DNA from: Xylona heveae TC161
Taxonomy: Eukaryota; Ascomycota; Xylonomycetes; Xylonales; Xylonaceae
Assembly (NCBI RefSeq): GCF_001619985.1
Contig: NW_017264195.1
Coordinates: 682,001 to 746,000, forward strand
Length of the DNA stretch: 64,000 nucleotides
Direction of reading: 5' to 3'
Below are positions 46,059-58,900 of the stretch, piece after piece. Numbering within the stretch: the first letter of the stretch is position 1; every line of letters begins with the position of its first letter. The notes beneath the pieces were generated by a model that had not been told where the DNA came from, did not search any database, and was given only the letters and a program-made list of their open reading frames with translations. The translations under genes and the position numbers were made by a program.

Positions 46059-48118
46059 TTAATCGGCAGCTCCGACTTCACGCAAGACGGGGTACAGGCT
46101 CTGCGCATCCCTCTCGGCTTCAGTCATCTCACGATCCTCGTCCCTGCTAAAATGGCCAGTAGGCGTGCGGACCTCATCCTCATGCGTCGGCTCACGGTCA
46201 GCCATTGGCTCATCTTCTTCTTCATACTCACGATGTTGAAGTTTGGCACTGATAATGTTTCGCAAAGCTTCAATGGTACGAATGTTTTCGACCCAGCTTT
46301 CTTGAGCGCGGTCTTCGGCGGTTTCCGACTGCGTAGTAGGAGACTGGGCGGCCTCGGCAAGTGCAGGGTCAATAACTGAAGAGGTGGCATTGCCACTTTC
46401 CTTGTTGGTCTCTCTCGCGGGCGGCGTGGCAACTTCTTCAGAGGGCGAGCGAGAACCGTCAGAGCGACTAGGCCGAGACGCAGCCTGCAAAGTACCGCCA
46501 GAGAAGCGACGGCGCGGTTCCTCAAACATGGTACCCAAGGTAGAGGCTGGAGCATGGCCAGTCATCGGGGCAGAATAACCAGAGGAAGCGTCACCCGAGG
46601 CACTCACGGCCGGCAGATGAGGGTACATGCTGGAGGACGACTCGCGGGGAAGAGGGGACAGGCGATGACCCGAGTGAGCGGACGAGGGGGAATGACCAGA
46701 CGTGTAAGACATGGCGCTTGAGGCCGGCGTCAGAGCTGGAGTGCCACCTTGTGCAGAGGCGCCGCTTGCGACGTGGGAGTGTGTGCTCGGAGCATTGGCT
46801 GCGTGGCTCGAACCAGTATGAAGAGCGGTGTGAGCTGGCGCTTGCGGGGGAGAGTGACTCTGCCGGAAATTCAAGCCGCCATGGACATAGTGAACACCGG
46901 GTTGAGCAACACCAGCGGCCGCAGCTTGATTTGAGCTTTCATAGACAGTGGCCTGCATTTGCTCCAGGAATTGGTCCACGTTGAGAAGGTCGCTCTTGGT
47001 GCGAAGATTTGGCATCGGTGGCAAGGAATACTGGTGATGAAGAACCGGTCCTTGTCCTCCAGCAGAAGCAGCGACGGGAGAAGGGACGTGGTGGTATTCA
47101 GAAGCAAATGCACCGTTTTGCAAGGAAAGTGGGACGCCTTGCAGACTCGTGAGACGGTGACCAACTTCGGCATACGAGTTTGGGTCGATCTGACGACGTT
47201 TGGCATCGCCGAAGAATTCGTTCAGTGCATCGAGCCCACGCTTTCGGGTCTCGTACGACGCAGCATTGCCCACCTCTGCAGTACTTCCAAGCGAGTAATA
47301 AACTGGACCAAAGGTCGAGGAGCTGGGAGCTTGAGCAGCATAGTAACCGCCACCAGTGGCAGAGGGAGCATGTCCGTAACCAGTGTGCATCGACGTGTCA
47401 TAGTATCCAGAAGCAGTAGCTGCTAAGGCTTGAAGTTCGTTGTTTACTGTCAGCAAAGTGTAAATTAGAGACGCGCGACAGGGGAAGTGAAGACATCCCA
47501 TCATGGGTGATGAAATGCAAGAGTTTAACCAAGTTGCAAAAATGCTAGGGGTCACTACTCACATTTTCCAGTAGGATCCATGCGGTACCCAAGATCGCGA
47601 TGCCGCCCAGCAGCCGGGTCGGGCGAGCGAAGGAGGACCGAGTCATCAGCATGAGTCTTTACATGTTTCTTCAAGTCCTGAGGACGCTTAAATGCCTTGC
47701 CGCAGAAATCGCACTTGTGGGGCTTCAACGGGACATGGACACGGATATGAGAGGTAATATGGTCGCGCTTGACAGTGGTGGTTCGACAGGTTCCCCACTG
47801 GCAAGTGAGGTTCAAATTATTGGTGCTCTTCCGACCGACATGGCGTTCGCAGACATGATCCTATTGAAAAAGAAAAGTCAGCCAGGCATCTTGTCTCTGT
47901 CTCTCGCCCTCTTCTCGAGACTGTTGCGTGAGGCTGAAAACCCTGGCGAGGAGCGGTTCGAGGAAGAAACTTACATAGAGTTGTTCGGGAGTCTGCGCCT
48001 TCTCCCCACACCCAGCCCACTGGCAGCTCAAAGTTTCGTCCTTGATGCTCTGCTGGACGACAGGCTGAATAGCTGAAGCGGTAGGAGCAGCATGGGCTGT
48101 TTCCGCTGTAGTAGCCAT
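46059..48118 (-). CDS. pacC: pH-response transcription factor PacC/Rim101
   Basis: Exons 48118-47975, 47860-47563 and 47446-46059 on the minus strand give 609 residues. Three C2H2 fingers follow the N terminus: CQWAGC with H50 and H55, CQWGTC...HITSHIRVH, and [21 protein letters not shown]. After them comes [11 protein letters not shown], as in PacC. The long regulatory part holds two YPxL motifs, YPHL (422-425) and YPVL (599-602), the type that binds PalA/Rim20 on either side of the signalling-protease region, and the C-terminal [20 protein letters not shown]. PacC is activated by two-step proteolysis at alkaline pH; it then activates alkaline and represses acid genes. Its own upstream region is rich in GCCAAG, consistent with autoregulation. 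Confidence 0.95.
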
Positions 48119-49877
48119 TGTTTGCTGGGAGACTCGCTTACAGCGGAGAGATTCACGATGCCAAGCCAAAAATCAGCCAAGACGTCCTCTCCGATGTTGA
48201 CAAAAGCTGAGAATTGCTGATGAGCAGAAGGATGCAAAATGCACCACAAAGGAACAGGCTCGAATAAAATGAATAGGCTCGGGAAGATTTTCCAGCCTGA
48301 AAGATTGATGTTGATCAGAGATCAAAAGTGTTGTCTGAGAAACACTCCACCCGAGAGTAATCGAAAACGAAGCTCGCGGGGGTATATGGGGGGAAAGGAA
48401 CGCTTATGAGAGAAGAGGCTCGGCTCGGAAAGTCGATCATCGGAGGAAACGATCGTTTCCTCCGCCGTAACGTAACGGTCTCGCTTAAGCAACTTGGGAA
48501 AAGAGACCGAGCGAGGGGAAGAGACGAAATCTTCGGGCCCTTGGGGGAACAGAATCTCTCAGTGTGTAGTGATTGGGAGTGCCCGATTGGAAGGGCTTGG
48601 CAGGATGATGCCAAGAGCGGTCTTATTGAGGGGCTCTCGGAGTGTGTGCAGATTGACAAGCCCGGGACAAGGTATGCGCGCACGCACATAAGCACAACAT
48701 TCTCAAACACGAAGCACACTGTGAAAGAATGAGACGAGGAAATCAAGGAAGCGTTTTCAATTTTTGGATATATAAAATCATAAATCCTCTATGTTGCCAT
48801 AAGACAACGATCATTTCATGCCTTCTCTCCTGTCGACATTAATTTGCCGAGGAGAGAGCCGAGGAGAGTCATAGAATTACCATGATCGAGGGAAAAGCCT
48901 TCTGGGAAGTCGTACAGCCCCCGAGCGTACTTGTTGGAGGCTTGGCATTCGGCGCGATCTAACGCTTAGGTGGGGGCGAGGTACTCTCAGGCCATTCCAT
49001 CCATGCGTCCGATTGGCTGAATTAGCAATACTTGCTCATGAAATGCACCCCGCAGGTCTTGGCTTCTTGGCTCTCGTGCCCATGTCCCTCCGCTCACAAG
49101 GTCACCCACGCATTCAATCCCGAAGTGAACTGGGGCTGCCCCAGAAGAAAGCCCCACAAGCAGTCCATCGATACGATGTCTTACCCAAATTTACTCCAAG
49201 TCAGTCTGATTTAGAGCAGTCAATCTCGCGTGCCATAATCTCTCCTTTCAACCTTGCTCTCCCACGTGGTCAGGCCTTAGAAGTCCAGTGGATGGATCTA
49301 ATCACGTGATACTATTTCGCATTCGGGTCAAAGTTTGTTGGAATGATGGTTTCATTAGCAGGATATGGCGGAAAGTCATGGCATTCGCATTGCCAAGCAT
49401 GCTTATCATACTTGGCCAAGAGCCAAGAGCGGAGCTTTTTGGTAGCAACGAAGACAGATAATCTTATTATCGCCGTGATAAAAACGCTTACCAGGTCTAA
49501 TGAAGAAGGTGCGGCTGTTTCAGTTGCTCCATCTCACACTCACATACATAACTACGCTGATGACATGGACGGCGGAAACAGCACGTGCAATACATACCAT
49601 ACAACTTTGCGAGATTAAATAGTCTGATGAAAAATGGTATAACATTGGAAATATTAACGCTTAACCCGCTTGAAAAGTTCTATAGCGTGCACAAATTGCT
49701 CAAAAGTCCAGCCAGAAAGAGAAGAAAAAATAAGAAGCCACCCTATAATATACGCGATCTAAAAGAAGACTGGGTATCCCAATATCGCAACCCATCAACA
49801 CTCTTAACACCGCTTTGCAGATTGACGCAAAGTGATTCTATAAATGAAAATAAAGGGAAAAATTAAGTTAAGAAAGC
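48119..49877. promoter_or_regulatory. pacC upstream region with eleven GCCAAG hexamers
   Basis: GCCAAG on plus lies at 48160, 48176, 48610, 49392, 49415 and 49422; CTTGGC lies at 48596, 48941, 49058, 49066 and 49411 (first bases). That is eleven in about 1.27 kb, where a GCCAAG hexamer is expected about once per 2 kb counting both strands. Those nearest the ATG fall in the probable leader. The region also holds the palindrome at 48441-48464. No protein gene is supportable here. Confidence 0.6.
48441..48464. promoter_or_regulatory. Perfect 24-bp palindrome in pacC promoter
   Basis: The half-site CGGAGGAAACGA is followed directly by its exact reverse complement TCGTTTCCTCCG, with no spacer, about 325 bp upstream of the pacC ATG. 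The ends form CGG...CCG, the triplets bound by Zn2Cys6 dimers, but no specific factor is known to me for this full sequence. Confidence 0.75.
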
Positions 49878-52800
49878 TCACGAAAGAGCCTGGTACTTTT
49901 GATCCATGAAAATGCCGTTCCAATCGTCTCCACCAAATATCTTATCCAAGTCCAAGCCTGGCGTAATTGCAGGTCGCCCTTGAGCCTCTTGCGGGTCATC
50001 CATAACCGGCATCATGACATTACCCGAGTCTGGCTGAGTTGCAAGCGCGGTATCAAGGTGCTGATCAGGGACTAAATATGGATATGGCGGTAGAGGCCCG
50101 AAAAGAGGGACTTCAAGATTATCGTAGGGATTAGATGAATTGCCGTTGAGCATAAATAGCCCATTGCTCGGCGTAGGTGACTGGAATAGACTGAACGGCT
50201 CTTGACTCTGTCGAAAGTTCTCCAGCGTGGTCATTGGCTGATTAGGGTATGCAAATGGATCGGCAGATGGGAACATCATGGCTGATAGGTCTGGCACCCC
50301 AGCAGCCGTAAGAGGATTCGTTTGAGTGATCTGTTGCGGAGCAATACTGAAGCTCGACGAGGGTGTATTGGAAAGGTTCCCAGAATTGGTAGGCGAGTAC
50401 CCATCGGATACATTGGAGCGGAACGTGGTAGAAGCGTCGTTCAAACCCTGAAGGAGCCCATTTTCGGGAGAATTTGGTGCGCTGTTCGTCTTCGACGGCA
50501 ACTTCATTTGCGTAGGGAAGGTGGTCGCGCGCTGTAATATTTGATTTGGCAATGCTATGGAAGTCGGTCGAGTGGGCAAATTCGCCTTCGCCGACGCTTC
50601 AGGTCCGTTCGCAGCGGCTGCAGACCGCTTTCGGCTACTGGACTGCGAAACAGTCCGGCCGATTTTGACCTTTTCAGGGAGTCTTTCGAATATGAGCTGT
50701 ACAGAATAATTATTAGCAAGGTCATAATATCATGCAAAAATTTCCGAGACCACATACTGTCAACGATTTTGAGCATCGGTCCGCAGCCATGCTTCGATTT
50801 GACAGGCTTGCCAGAGTCTCTCTTCCCTCGATAGCATCACGTAGCAAATCTTGGCTTGTTAAGCTATCTGGATTTTGAAGAACGAAAAAGAGCAAAGATA
50901 AAATGGCGAAGAAGGTCGTGTACATGGTGAACCAATAGGCACCAATTAACAGGCCTCTCTTCTTCATTTCAGCCGTGATATGAATTATGTTTCGAGAAAC
51001 ACTGACGCAGGCGGCGGCACAAGCAAAAGACCTCTTATCGACGGATTTTGTCTGGCTGGACTGGGAGACGTAGTGCAGGAAGGGTCGATAGAGCATCATC
51101 TGCACATGCGCATACGCCATTCGCAGAAGCTGCTGGGCGCTGTTGGTCCAATGTTAGTGTAATTCAAACGACTCGCTGCAAACGCATCGACTCACCGAGA
51201 AAGGTCGGCGGTTACCTCGCCACCCGGCCTCAATTGCACTGGAAGCCGCTCCATCCAGTCTTGCAAGTCTCGCTCGATCTCCCGGATTTTTGCATGAGAA
51301 ATAAGATAAGTTTGGCTGGAGTGCTCTGCTTCATCGCATTGGGCGCTCTTTAGAGGATAAATATACTTGATAACTTTTGCAAGGATCGCAACAAGTTTAC
51401 CATGGGCATTGTTGGCGGATATAAGGGAAAAGTGGCCCTCAGGAGTAGGTAGAATACCATCGCGGGTGATGTAATCATCCTCCACTTCCATGGGCATTTC
51501 CTGGTCGATATCCTCATCGTTGAGAGACTTCGGCAGACCTAGCGATGCGCTCACGTAGGTGTCCATTTTGCGAACGATCCAGAATACTCGCTTCCGAACC
51601 TCGCGTTCAATTGGATTGAACCTCATAGGGAGCGAACGATGCAGTCCCATACTGAGACATGACCGCAAGGCAATTCCAACGTAGGAATAGCATGTGCTCA
51701 GTCTAGCAGAAGCTTGAAGAAACATGACCATGACGACCACGGCCTGTAGCGATGTGATATCGCGACAATCGGTGATATCAATCATGGTTCGTCCAGCCTT
51801 GAAGTATTTAAAGCTATAACATGTCAGTCTGTTGCCTGTGGGGGTTCTACGGCTAGGAACGTGACGTACCCATGATCAATTGCAATCTCGTAGCCCTCAC
51901 GATCCAGCGCACTCTGCTCAGTCTTTGCAAACAAGCAGCCGAGGGCTAGAATAACGTAGAGAAGGGGCAAGAAGCGGTTTTCCGCATTGGCAAAATTTTC
52001 AGGTGGGGTGCTGTAGATGCGGTCGACCATCTCATAAAAGGAAGGCTGATGGACGAGTCGCATAAGTGCACATGCGTCATCGAGCGCATTCGCGCAGAGC
52101 TGCATAGCGGTTTCTCGAGGAGGAAGCTCAGCCACATTGGGGATCCCGCTCTCCATGGGCGAATCCGCTGATCGTGGAGAGTCATACAGGGAACCGGTAA
52201 ACGGCCGATAGTGCTCCCAAGGCCCCAGCGTAGCGGAGGGGAGGAGTTGGTCTCCAAATTGTCTTCGCAGCTTAGAGATGAAAGCAAGTCCAGAGCTATG
52301 ACCATGATAATCCCATTTACCATCATCATCCAAATCCAACTGTCCCGTATTCTCCACCATTGATTCAAGCAGAGGGTCCTGGGCACCGTCCTGACCGACA
52401 TTCGACCGTTGGCGGGATAATTCGACCCCATTAGTTTGCTTGCTCTGGGTATTCTGCTCGGGAGCCCGCGCCGCTGCAAGTTTCTGGGAAATGACCTGAT
52501 CCAAATCCACACTGCCCAAATCCAAATCCGGCATCACGGCTTTCAGTATGGTCTCGGCACGATGAAGCCTTTGTTCAATAGCTTCGATATACTGCGGCGC
52601 AGGATTTCGGCGGCGGTTGGAAGGTTGGTCATAGGTACAATCTGGACACTCGATCAGAAAAAGGAAAAAGGAGGTGTACGCATTGCCCACCGCGGAAATC
52701 TGACTCACCATAGCTATATACCGTACAATGTGTGCATGGCTGTTTCCCGTCACATTTGATCTTCTTCCTTCGACATTCATCGCAGGCCCGGGTCACACGG

Positions 52801-52994
52801 CGTCGCTTCTGCGTGGGCTTGGGGGCCAAGGCAGCTTGACCTGGAGATTGAGCAGAATCATCTGGCGAGGTCGAATTCCCTTCGCCTCCATCGAGCGCCT
52901 GCTGATGTGACCACAGGCCGTTCCCTGTCCCGTTGGGGTCGTCTTCGGCCTGATCGGGCGAGGAATAGGAGGAATCCAGCCCCGGTTCCATCAT
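49878..52994 (-). CDS. Zn2Cys6 fungal transcription factor
   Basis: Minus-strand exons 52994-52709, 52641-51870, 51813-51196, 51133-50758 and 50696-49878 give 956 residues. The zinc cluster [17 protein letters not shown] continues to CTVYSYDC across the first splice, with cysteines at 71, 74, 81, 87, 90 and 97. [21 protein letters not shown] is a linker and dimerisation coil. The fungal-specific middle domain includes [18 protein letters not shown] and [17 protein letters not shown]. The tail is Gln/Ser/Pro-rich and ends [16 protein letters not shown]. It is an intact activator-type regulator of the broad Gal4/Asg1-like class; its targets are unknown. The fourth exon is problematic: the best acceptor (CAACAG before 51140) would read AQQLLR but shifts the frame, so the acceptor six bases downstream of that (before 51133) was used. 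Confidence 0.88.
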
Positions 52995-55900
52995 GGCGCT
53001 TGAAAGTAGAAAGGTAGAACTGATGGATCGTCTGTGGTCAAGAAAGAAGGGACTGATACTTTAGGCACACAAGTGATTTCGGCAACGTCGGCGATTGAAG
53101 CACTCCAAAGAGAGTTAACAGTGAAACTCGTCTGCTTAGGGTGCGGAAGTGTTCCGATATTGACAATATCGCGTATAGAATGGACGAAGGTAAAAGGGAT
53201 GCAAGGAGTAATGATCACGAGAAGGAAGAGCTGATGTACTCTCGTTGAGGCATTTAAGGGCTTTCTAGAATTTGAGTGTTTTCAGAGAATTGACTATCAC
53301 GAAATGACTCTGCGTCAGGTTCGAGTGGGACACCCCAAGGGGAACAGCGGGACCAAGGGCAGGTCTGTGAAGAATTTACAAGCAGCTAAGAAATCTAGGA
53401 GGGCACGCCAGGTATATAGCTTCGCTGCTTAACCTGGGAACGGCGGTCCCGCTGTTGAGAGCAGTTAGTGAGGTAGGGAGGGGAAGGGTGGGCGCCATCT
53501 AAGAGCCTTTCCTTTGAGGGGAAAATAGAAGAACGATTGCAGAGTAGTAGCATCGTAATGGTGGGCTTGATAAGATTTTCCACTACCAACGTCCGTGGTT
53601 GACACTATTGACTACGTGACACTACTACCTCTCTCACCGCGAACAGGGGTCAGCCTGATAAAAATTGGGTGAGGGCAAGGGTCCTAGCTACAGAGAGTGA
53701 CCGTTTCGATTCAGAGCTTGCGCATTGCCTTTGAAGATCCAAGGAACTTTCAGATCAGCGAGGGAGCAACGGTAAGGATGAATGACATTCGGAGTTGAGG
53801 GGCGAACGGGGAGGAGGGATCTGCGCGGATAGCGAGAGATGTGTGTGTGTGGGTGGTGGCTTGCAGCAAATGCGTATTGGCGCATGCGTGGGCCAGTGAG
53901 AAGAGTACAAGTACGGATGCAATACCTTTCCCCTTAGGCTACTCATCTTATGAGTATAGTTGGGCGCTTTTTTGTGCTGACGGAAATTTGGCCCCCTGGT
54001 TCGACAGGCGAATTTGACACAGAATTGGTTCAAAGTTTCCCCGTTCACGGAAATTTTCCTCCAAGGGACATCATCGTCATTATTAAAGTCTTATTTTTTT
54101 TTCCATCGCCACTACTCGATAGATCGCTTACCGTTGCTAACATATCGTTTGAGCATTGTTCCCATGGCTTTTCGCTAAGGGTCCAAATCGTCCATTAGGC
54201 AGTGCGCCCTAAGCATCTCTTTTCCCGCATGGAGGATGTATGGCGTCGGGCTCGTGGGGGGTTTAACTCAGCTGGAGAACGTCTTAGTCAGGCGTCAATG
54301 TTCTCGATGGCCACTTAGTCACACTCCCGGCCATTTCATCACTGGGGTCCGACCGACCATCAGTACCCGATACGGATCACAAATCGAAGTGCAAGGACCC
54401 ATGGACCTTACGCACGAAGAGCAAGGGAAAGACTTCTTTAAACTTTCATTTGCGACTGTGTCATCTAGCACGCTTCTGACACGATACGAGTCCACGTTAC
54501 TGATTTAAAAAAAGACATGCATTCCTGGGCGTCGAATACCATTGGCAAGTCAAAATGATGACCTGAGCACAAGGTGAACGTGGATGAGGTCATCGATGAG
54601 TTATTAATGAGGGCAAAAAATTCTGAAAAAGACATGCCAGAAGCAGCCGCTAGGGCAGAGCAGGGATACATGATGTCTAGCCGGAAACTGCCATGCTAAA
54701 AGATTCATGGCAGGGTGACTTCGATTGGATCGCACCTGTAAGAGCAAGTCAGACTCGTTTGCCGCCCTCAACATGCATGCTACACCATGTAATCCAAGGA
54801 ACCTCCGAGTAACTTGCAGCCCTTCTATCCCTTCGCCACTTACCAGGTTTCCCTGAGAGCTCTGACAATGGCATGATCGTAAATCAAACAATCGCTTGCA
54901 AGTTACTCGCGTGAGAAAAAATCAATATTCCTCGTTTGATGACCATTTGTCCAGGTCATCATGATAGAGTCGGAAAATTCATCTACTCGGTAGTGCAACA
55001 CCCAGTACGAGCAGGAGGATGGGTTGAAGAATGGTTGATGTGGATGAGCGCGGGATTAGACGAGGCCCGGAAGAGGGTCCTCCTTAGTTCCGTGGCGTCC
55101 AACCGGATTTTAGCCTCGGCCGACGGAATTCCGCCGCCGTCTCACTTGCTGCTCTCCCGGCTGACAGACGCTACATGAACACACTATCCGCTCACAGTAA
55201 GTGCTCCTTCTGCTCCTCCTCTTACTCTTGCTGCCTCTCAATTTTCGGGTTTTGAGTCCTCTTAGTAAGGCCTTCTGATTTGCCTCGGGACTGATTACTC
55301 GTCACCTCTCTTTCGCTGTGTTGCATCCTCGGTCTCGCGCGCCGCTCTTTTCCATCGACCGAAACGTCCGATACTGCCGAGGTCACCGCGGCATTTTCCC
55401 ATGACAATCGACATCGAGCCTTTTCACGCCCATTATCTTCTCAAAGTCAAAAAAGAAGCTGTGCCGTTCCAGAATTTGTCAGCCAAATTGGGGAGAATAC
55501 AATACGATGGACACATGTGTCATCGTCGACGGCACTGGAGGCCCCTTTGTGATTCTTACAGTTTACCCGATCGCGACGGAGACACCCGATGCTTTGCCGC
55601 ATTTGTGGCTTATTATTGAAGGTAAACTATCATGGCGCTAAGCTAGTTCCCCGGCAGAAAATATGCAGGGTTGGCCGGTGCTTGACGGCCGACTTTGGGC
55701 ACATCCTGACAAAGACTACAGTACCTACCTTACGTATGCACACTTAGTACAGGCAGTAAAACATTCAGCGGTCGTCCTAGATTACAATTCATCTCCCGAA
55801 CTCTATTGGCTTCCATCCTTTGCTGCGAACAGGGCGCCGTTTCCCTCCAAAATCTTCGATCCCTTGCGAGGGTGACGTTTGCTTGCAACCATTAATTTAG

Positions 55901-58900
55901 CATCACCCACCCGCGCACCTCGTAGCCGCAAGACCAATACCTCAACTTAGTACAAAGATGCATGGCACACCAGGTCGGCAGCGGAGATGTTTTAACCGCG
56001 AAATGTCCGAGTGTTGGCAAGCTGGAATTTCTAGAGACTGACCGCCCGGGCCGGACACCGGTCCTGCGATGTTCGGCATGGTCGAATCACGCAAGCACCA
56101 GAGCCAGGAAAGCTTGACGACCCTGGTTCGAGCGCTAAAGCTTGTTCTGCAAGAGCCTTCAGACGTGGTCAGGCGTTTGGTACCTGTACAGAAAGGATAC
56201 ATGTCGGAGTAAGGTGTCCTACCAATATCAGCCCATTTAAGCTTCTCGATACTGCCCTAACCGGACGTATATCGATGACTTATCATTCTTACTGCATGTT
56301 TAAATCATTAGACTCGGAAGCCCCGTCAGCGTTATGTTATGTAACAAGGTTGACCTGAAAGCGTTATCCGGCCATCGTGCGCGTGCAGAGCTGACACACT
56401 GTCAATGGCTGTTGTCTATAATCCTGGCAGATGCAGCACTTTAAGCGTCTGTCAACCTTTCCACCGTGGGTCGTGGTTGATATCAACGATTTGGCGCCCT
56501 CCATGACAGCCTGAAGACCTTCCACGCGAGGAATGCTAGCCCCCCAGCTGCTGCATCAGGGGCAGCTGCTATCTCGCTACCCGACAGAGGGCTAAGGTAA
56601 ATACTCCGTTGATAAAGATTGATGGAGCAGGACAAGGGGGTTTTGAAGGCTTAGATGAAGCTCTCAAACACGCGAAGGCGAGAGACCATCGTATCGAAAT
56701 GGCACGGACGATTCAGCGTAGACACTTGCGGATGTTCACTCAAGCCATGATGGTCAACTACGCGGGGCAGCCCGCGCGCCGCCAGCAGATCACCAAGTTG
56801 TAAAGCTCTCTACCTAATTATGCCGGAGACATACGGAGTAGCGCCATTCAACCAAATACAGTAGTGGAGTAAGTTACAGCGTAGCCACTTTCGCCATACA
56901 ACCGTCAGCGATTCCTTCCTAATTCACTCCCTGGCTATAAATATGAGGGTGGAGGTGAAACCATTAGAGCGGTCAATTCTGCGCGTTTAGCGACGATCGA
57001 CAGGGCACTCCATGGAAGCACACCCATCACAGGCGTAATTGCCATCCCGCTGACCAGTTTTACAGAAATCTCAAATGAAGCATTTGTTGATTGTGGCTGG
57101 CAGCGACGATCGCAGTCACGTGCCGGGTAAATAATTTTCCCGCGGAAAGTGCTTAGGCGCCGATGGCGAAGATGGCTGATTCGTGGATATTGGAGAGAGA
57201 TTTCCATCCGTTCTTCTTGCCACACAAGTGATCCTCTTTACTCATTTGCCTCCATCGACGTAAGATTAACATAACACTTGGTTTCATTGTCTAAGCGTTT
57301 CTTTTTTATCTCGCAAACAATGGGCAACAAAAGAAGTCGCATGGAACAACGGCCAAAACAATGATCAGATCAGAGTTTCAAATTGTCATGCAAGCAAACA
57401 TTAAATACTTTCACCAAAATCTTAGTCTCCTGACATGCATAAGATTCATCGGAGTACTCTTGTTATTAGTTAATCGTTCATCCTTTACAAGGGTAATATT
57501 GGGCTGCGGTATACGTCAATTGGGAAGGCCCAATCTTTAATCTACTCCCGTAGTAATCCGGGTCTTCCCAGCTTCGCCATGTAAGAATACTCCCTAGGCC
57601 ACATTTGGTGTCGAGATCCGATCTCCGCCGAAAAAGATATCCAAGGTTGGCAACCTTCGCGACCTAACTTATCGAATCGTCCAAAGTCCGGAATACTCCA
57701 CGTGCAGTAGTCGTATATAGTTTAATAATTGAAGCGACCCAAGACCAGAGTTAAAGAATATCTCCTTTGCTGACTTCCTTGAATCACTTGGAATGGCTTC
57801 CAGGTGAATAGGTTGTGGGCGTGGCCGCAACGGGGAATTTGCAAATAAATGCACAGATTCAGGTAAGAAATACTAATCGGGGCAGGCTTCATTGTTGCAA
57901 TAGGTCACAGACTGAGTGGGTTCTACACACGCACACACAGCGAGAGTACCTTTGTACGGTGTGCTTTCTTCTCTCTCTCTTCATCAACTTTGAGAGTTTG
58001 GCCGGTTGCGCCAACGGAGAGCAGACTAGGTAAAATGCAGACAAGCAGAGACTCGCTTGACGAGGGCGGATGGTCATCGACTTGACCAATTTGCCCTTTC
58101 CGTCCCTTCTTTTCACTCTTTTGTACGTGTGCCGAAACGACTGACAAGAAAACAGTACGTGTGGCTTCGTACCTTGAGGCTCATTTTGACTGTTTACATG
58201 CCCAAAGTACCTCCTCTACCTTATCTACTAAATTTTGATATGCTACACACAGATGTTTCCATTGTATCAATCGCATCCTGAACTCAGATGTTGAGTGCGT
58301 GTCTGCTTCTATATCATCTAGAGGTTGTCGCATCTGATCTATCTTAGGTGCCCTGCTGATTAGGCTGCTGGCTAAGCTGCTGACTGAAGAATTCATTATT
58401 TTTGTTTAGTCACGCGTGGAGGTTGTGAGGTGATGACGAAAACGATCAGGTACCTCTTGCCTGGCGCTGTGTGCTGAACATTCCCCATATCTGCCATGAG
58501 CAACAGAGATGTACCTCCGGACACATGTTCCCCCATCCTCATTGTGTGCCAAAGAGAGTTGTGTTGTGGTCATTATAGTGGTTGGCCAATGATAAGTGTC
58601 TGTCTGAAATTTCACCTCCGATTCCCCATCCAAAAAGGTCGTCATCTAGGTCGTGACAAATTTCCATTCTCGACCAGCATCGTCGGCATTCTCATCACTT
58701 TGATCGTTCAGAGTCTGTTGGAGACAACTCTTTTGTTCGCTCATACAATCCTCATTCATCCACCGCCCCTTCCTTGTCGTATTTCCCTCGCGCCGCATCT
58801 CGCGTGCGAACGCGTCTAAATTCCAACCCATTTGGACGAACCTAATCTAATCCAAATCCACTCCACCGCGCTCCTTCCAACTTGTTCTTCAACCCCATTC

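Noticed and set aside
56120-56145. CTGGTTCGAGCGC, resembling a tRNA B box
   Set aside because: No acceptor stem, A box or cloverleaf could be drawn around it.
55401-56803. Short plus-strand frames in the 6.3-kb gene-poor region
   Set aside because: 60-72 codons each, no domain, signal peptide or splice support.
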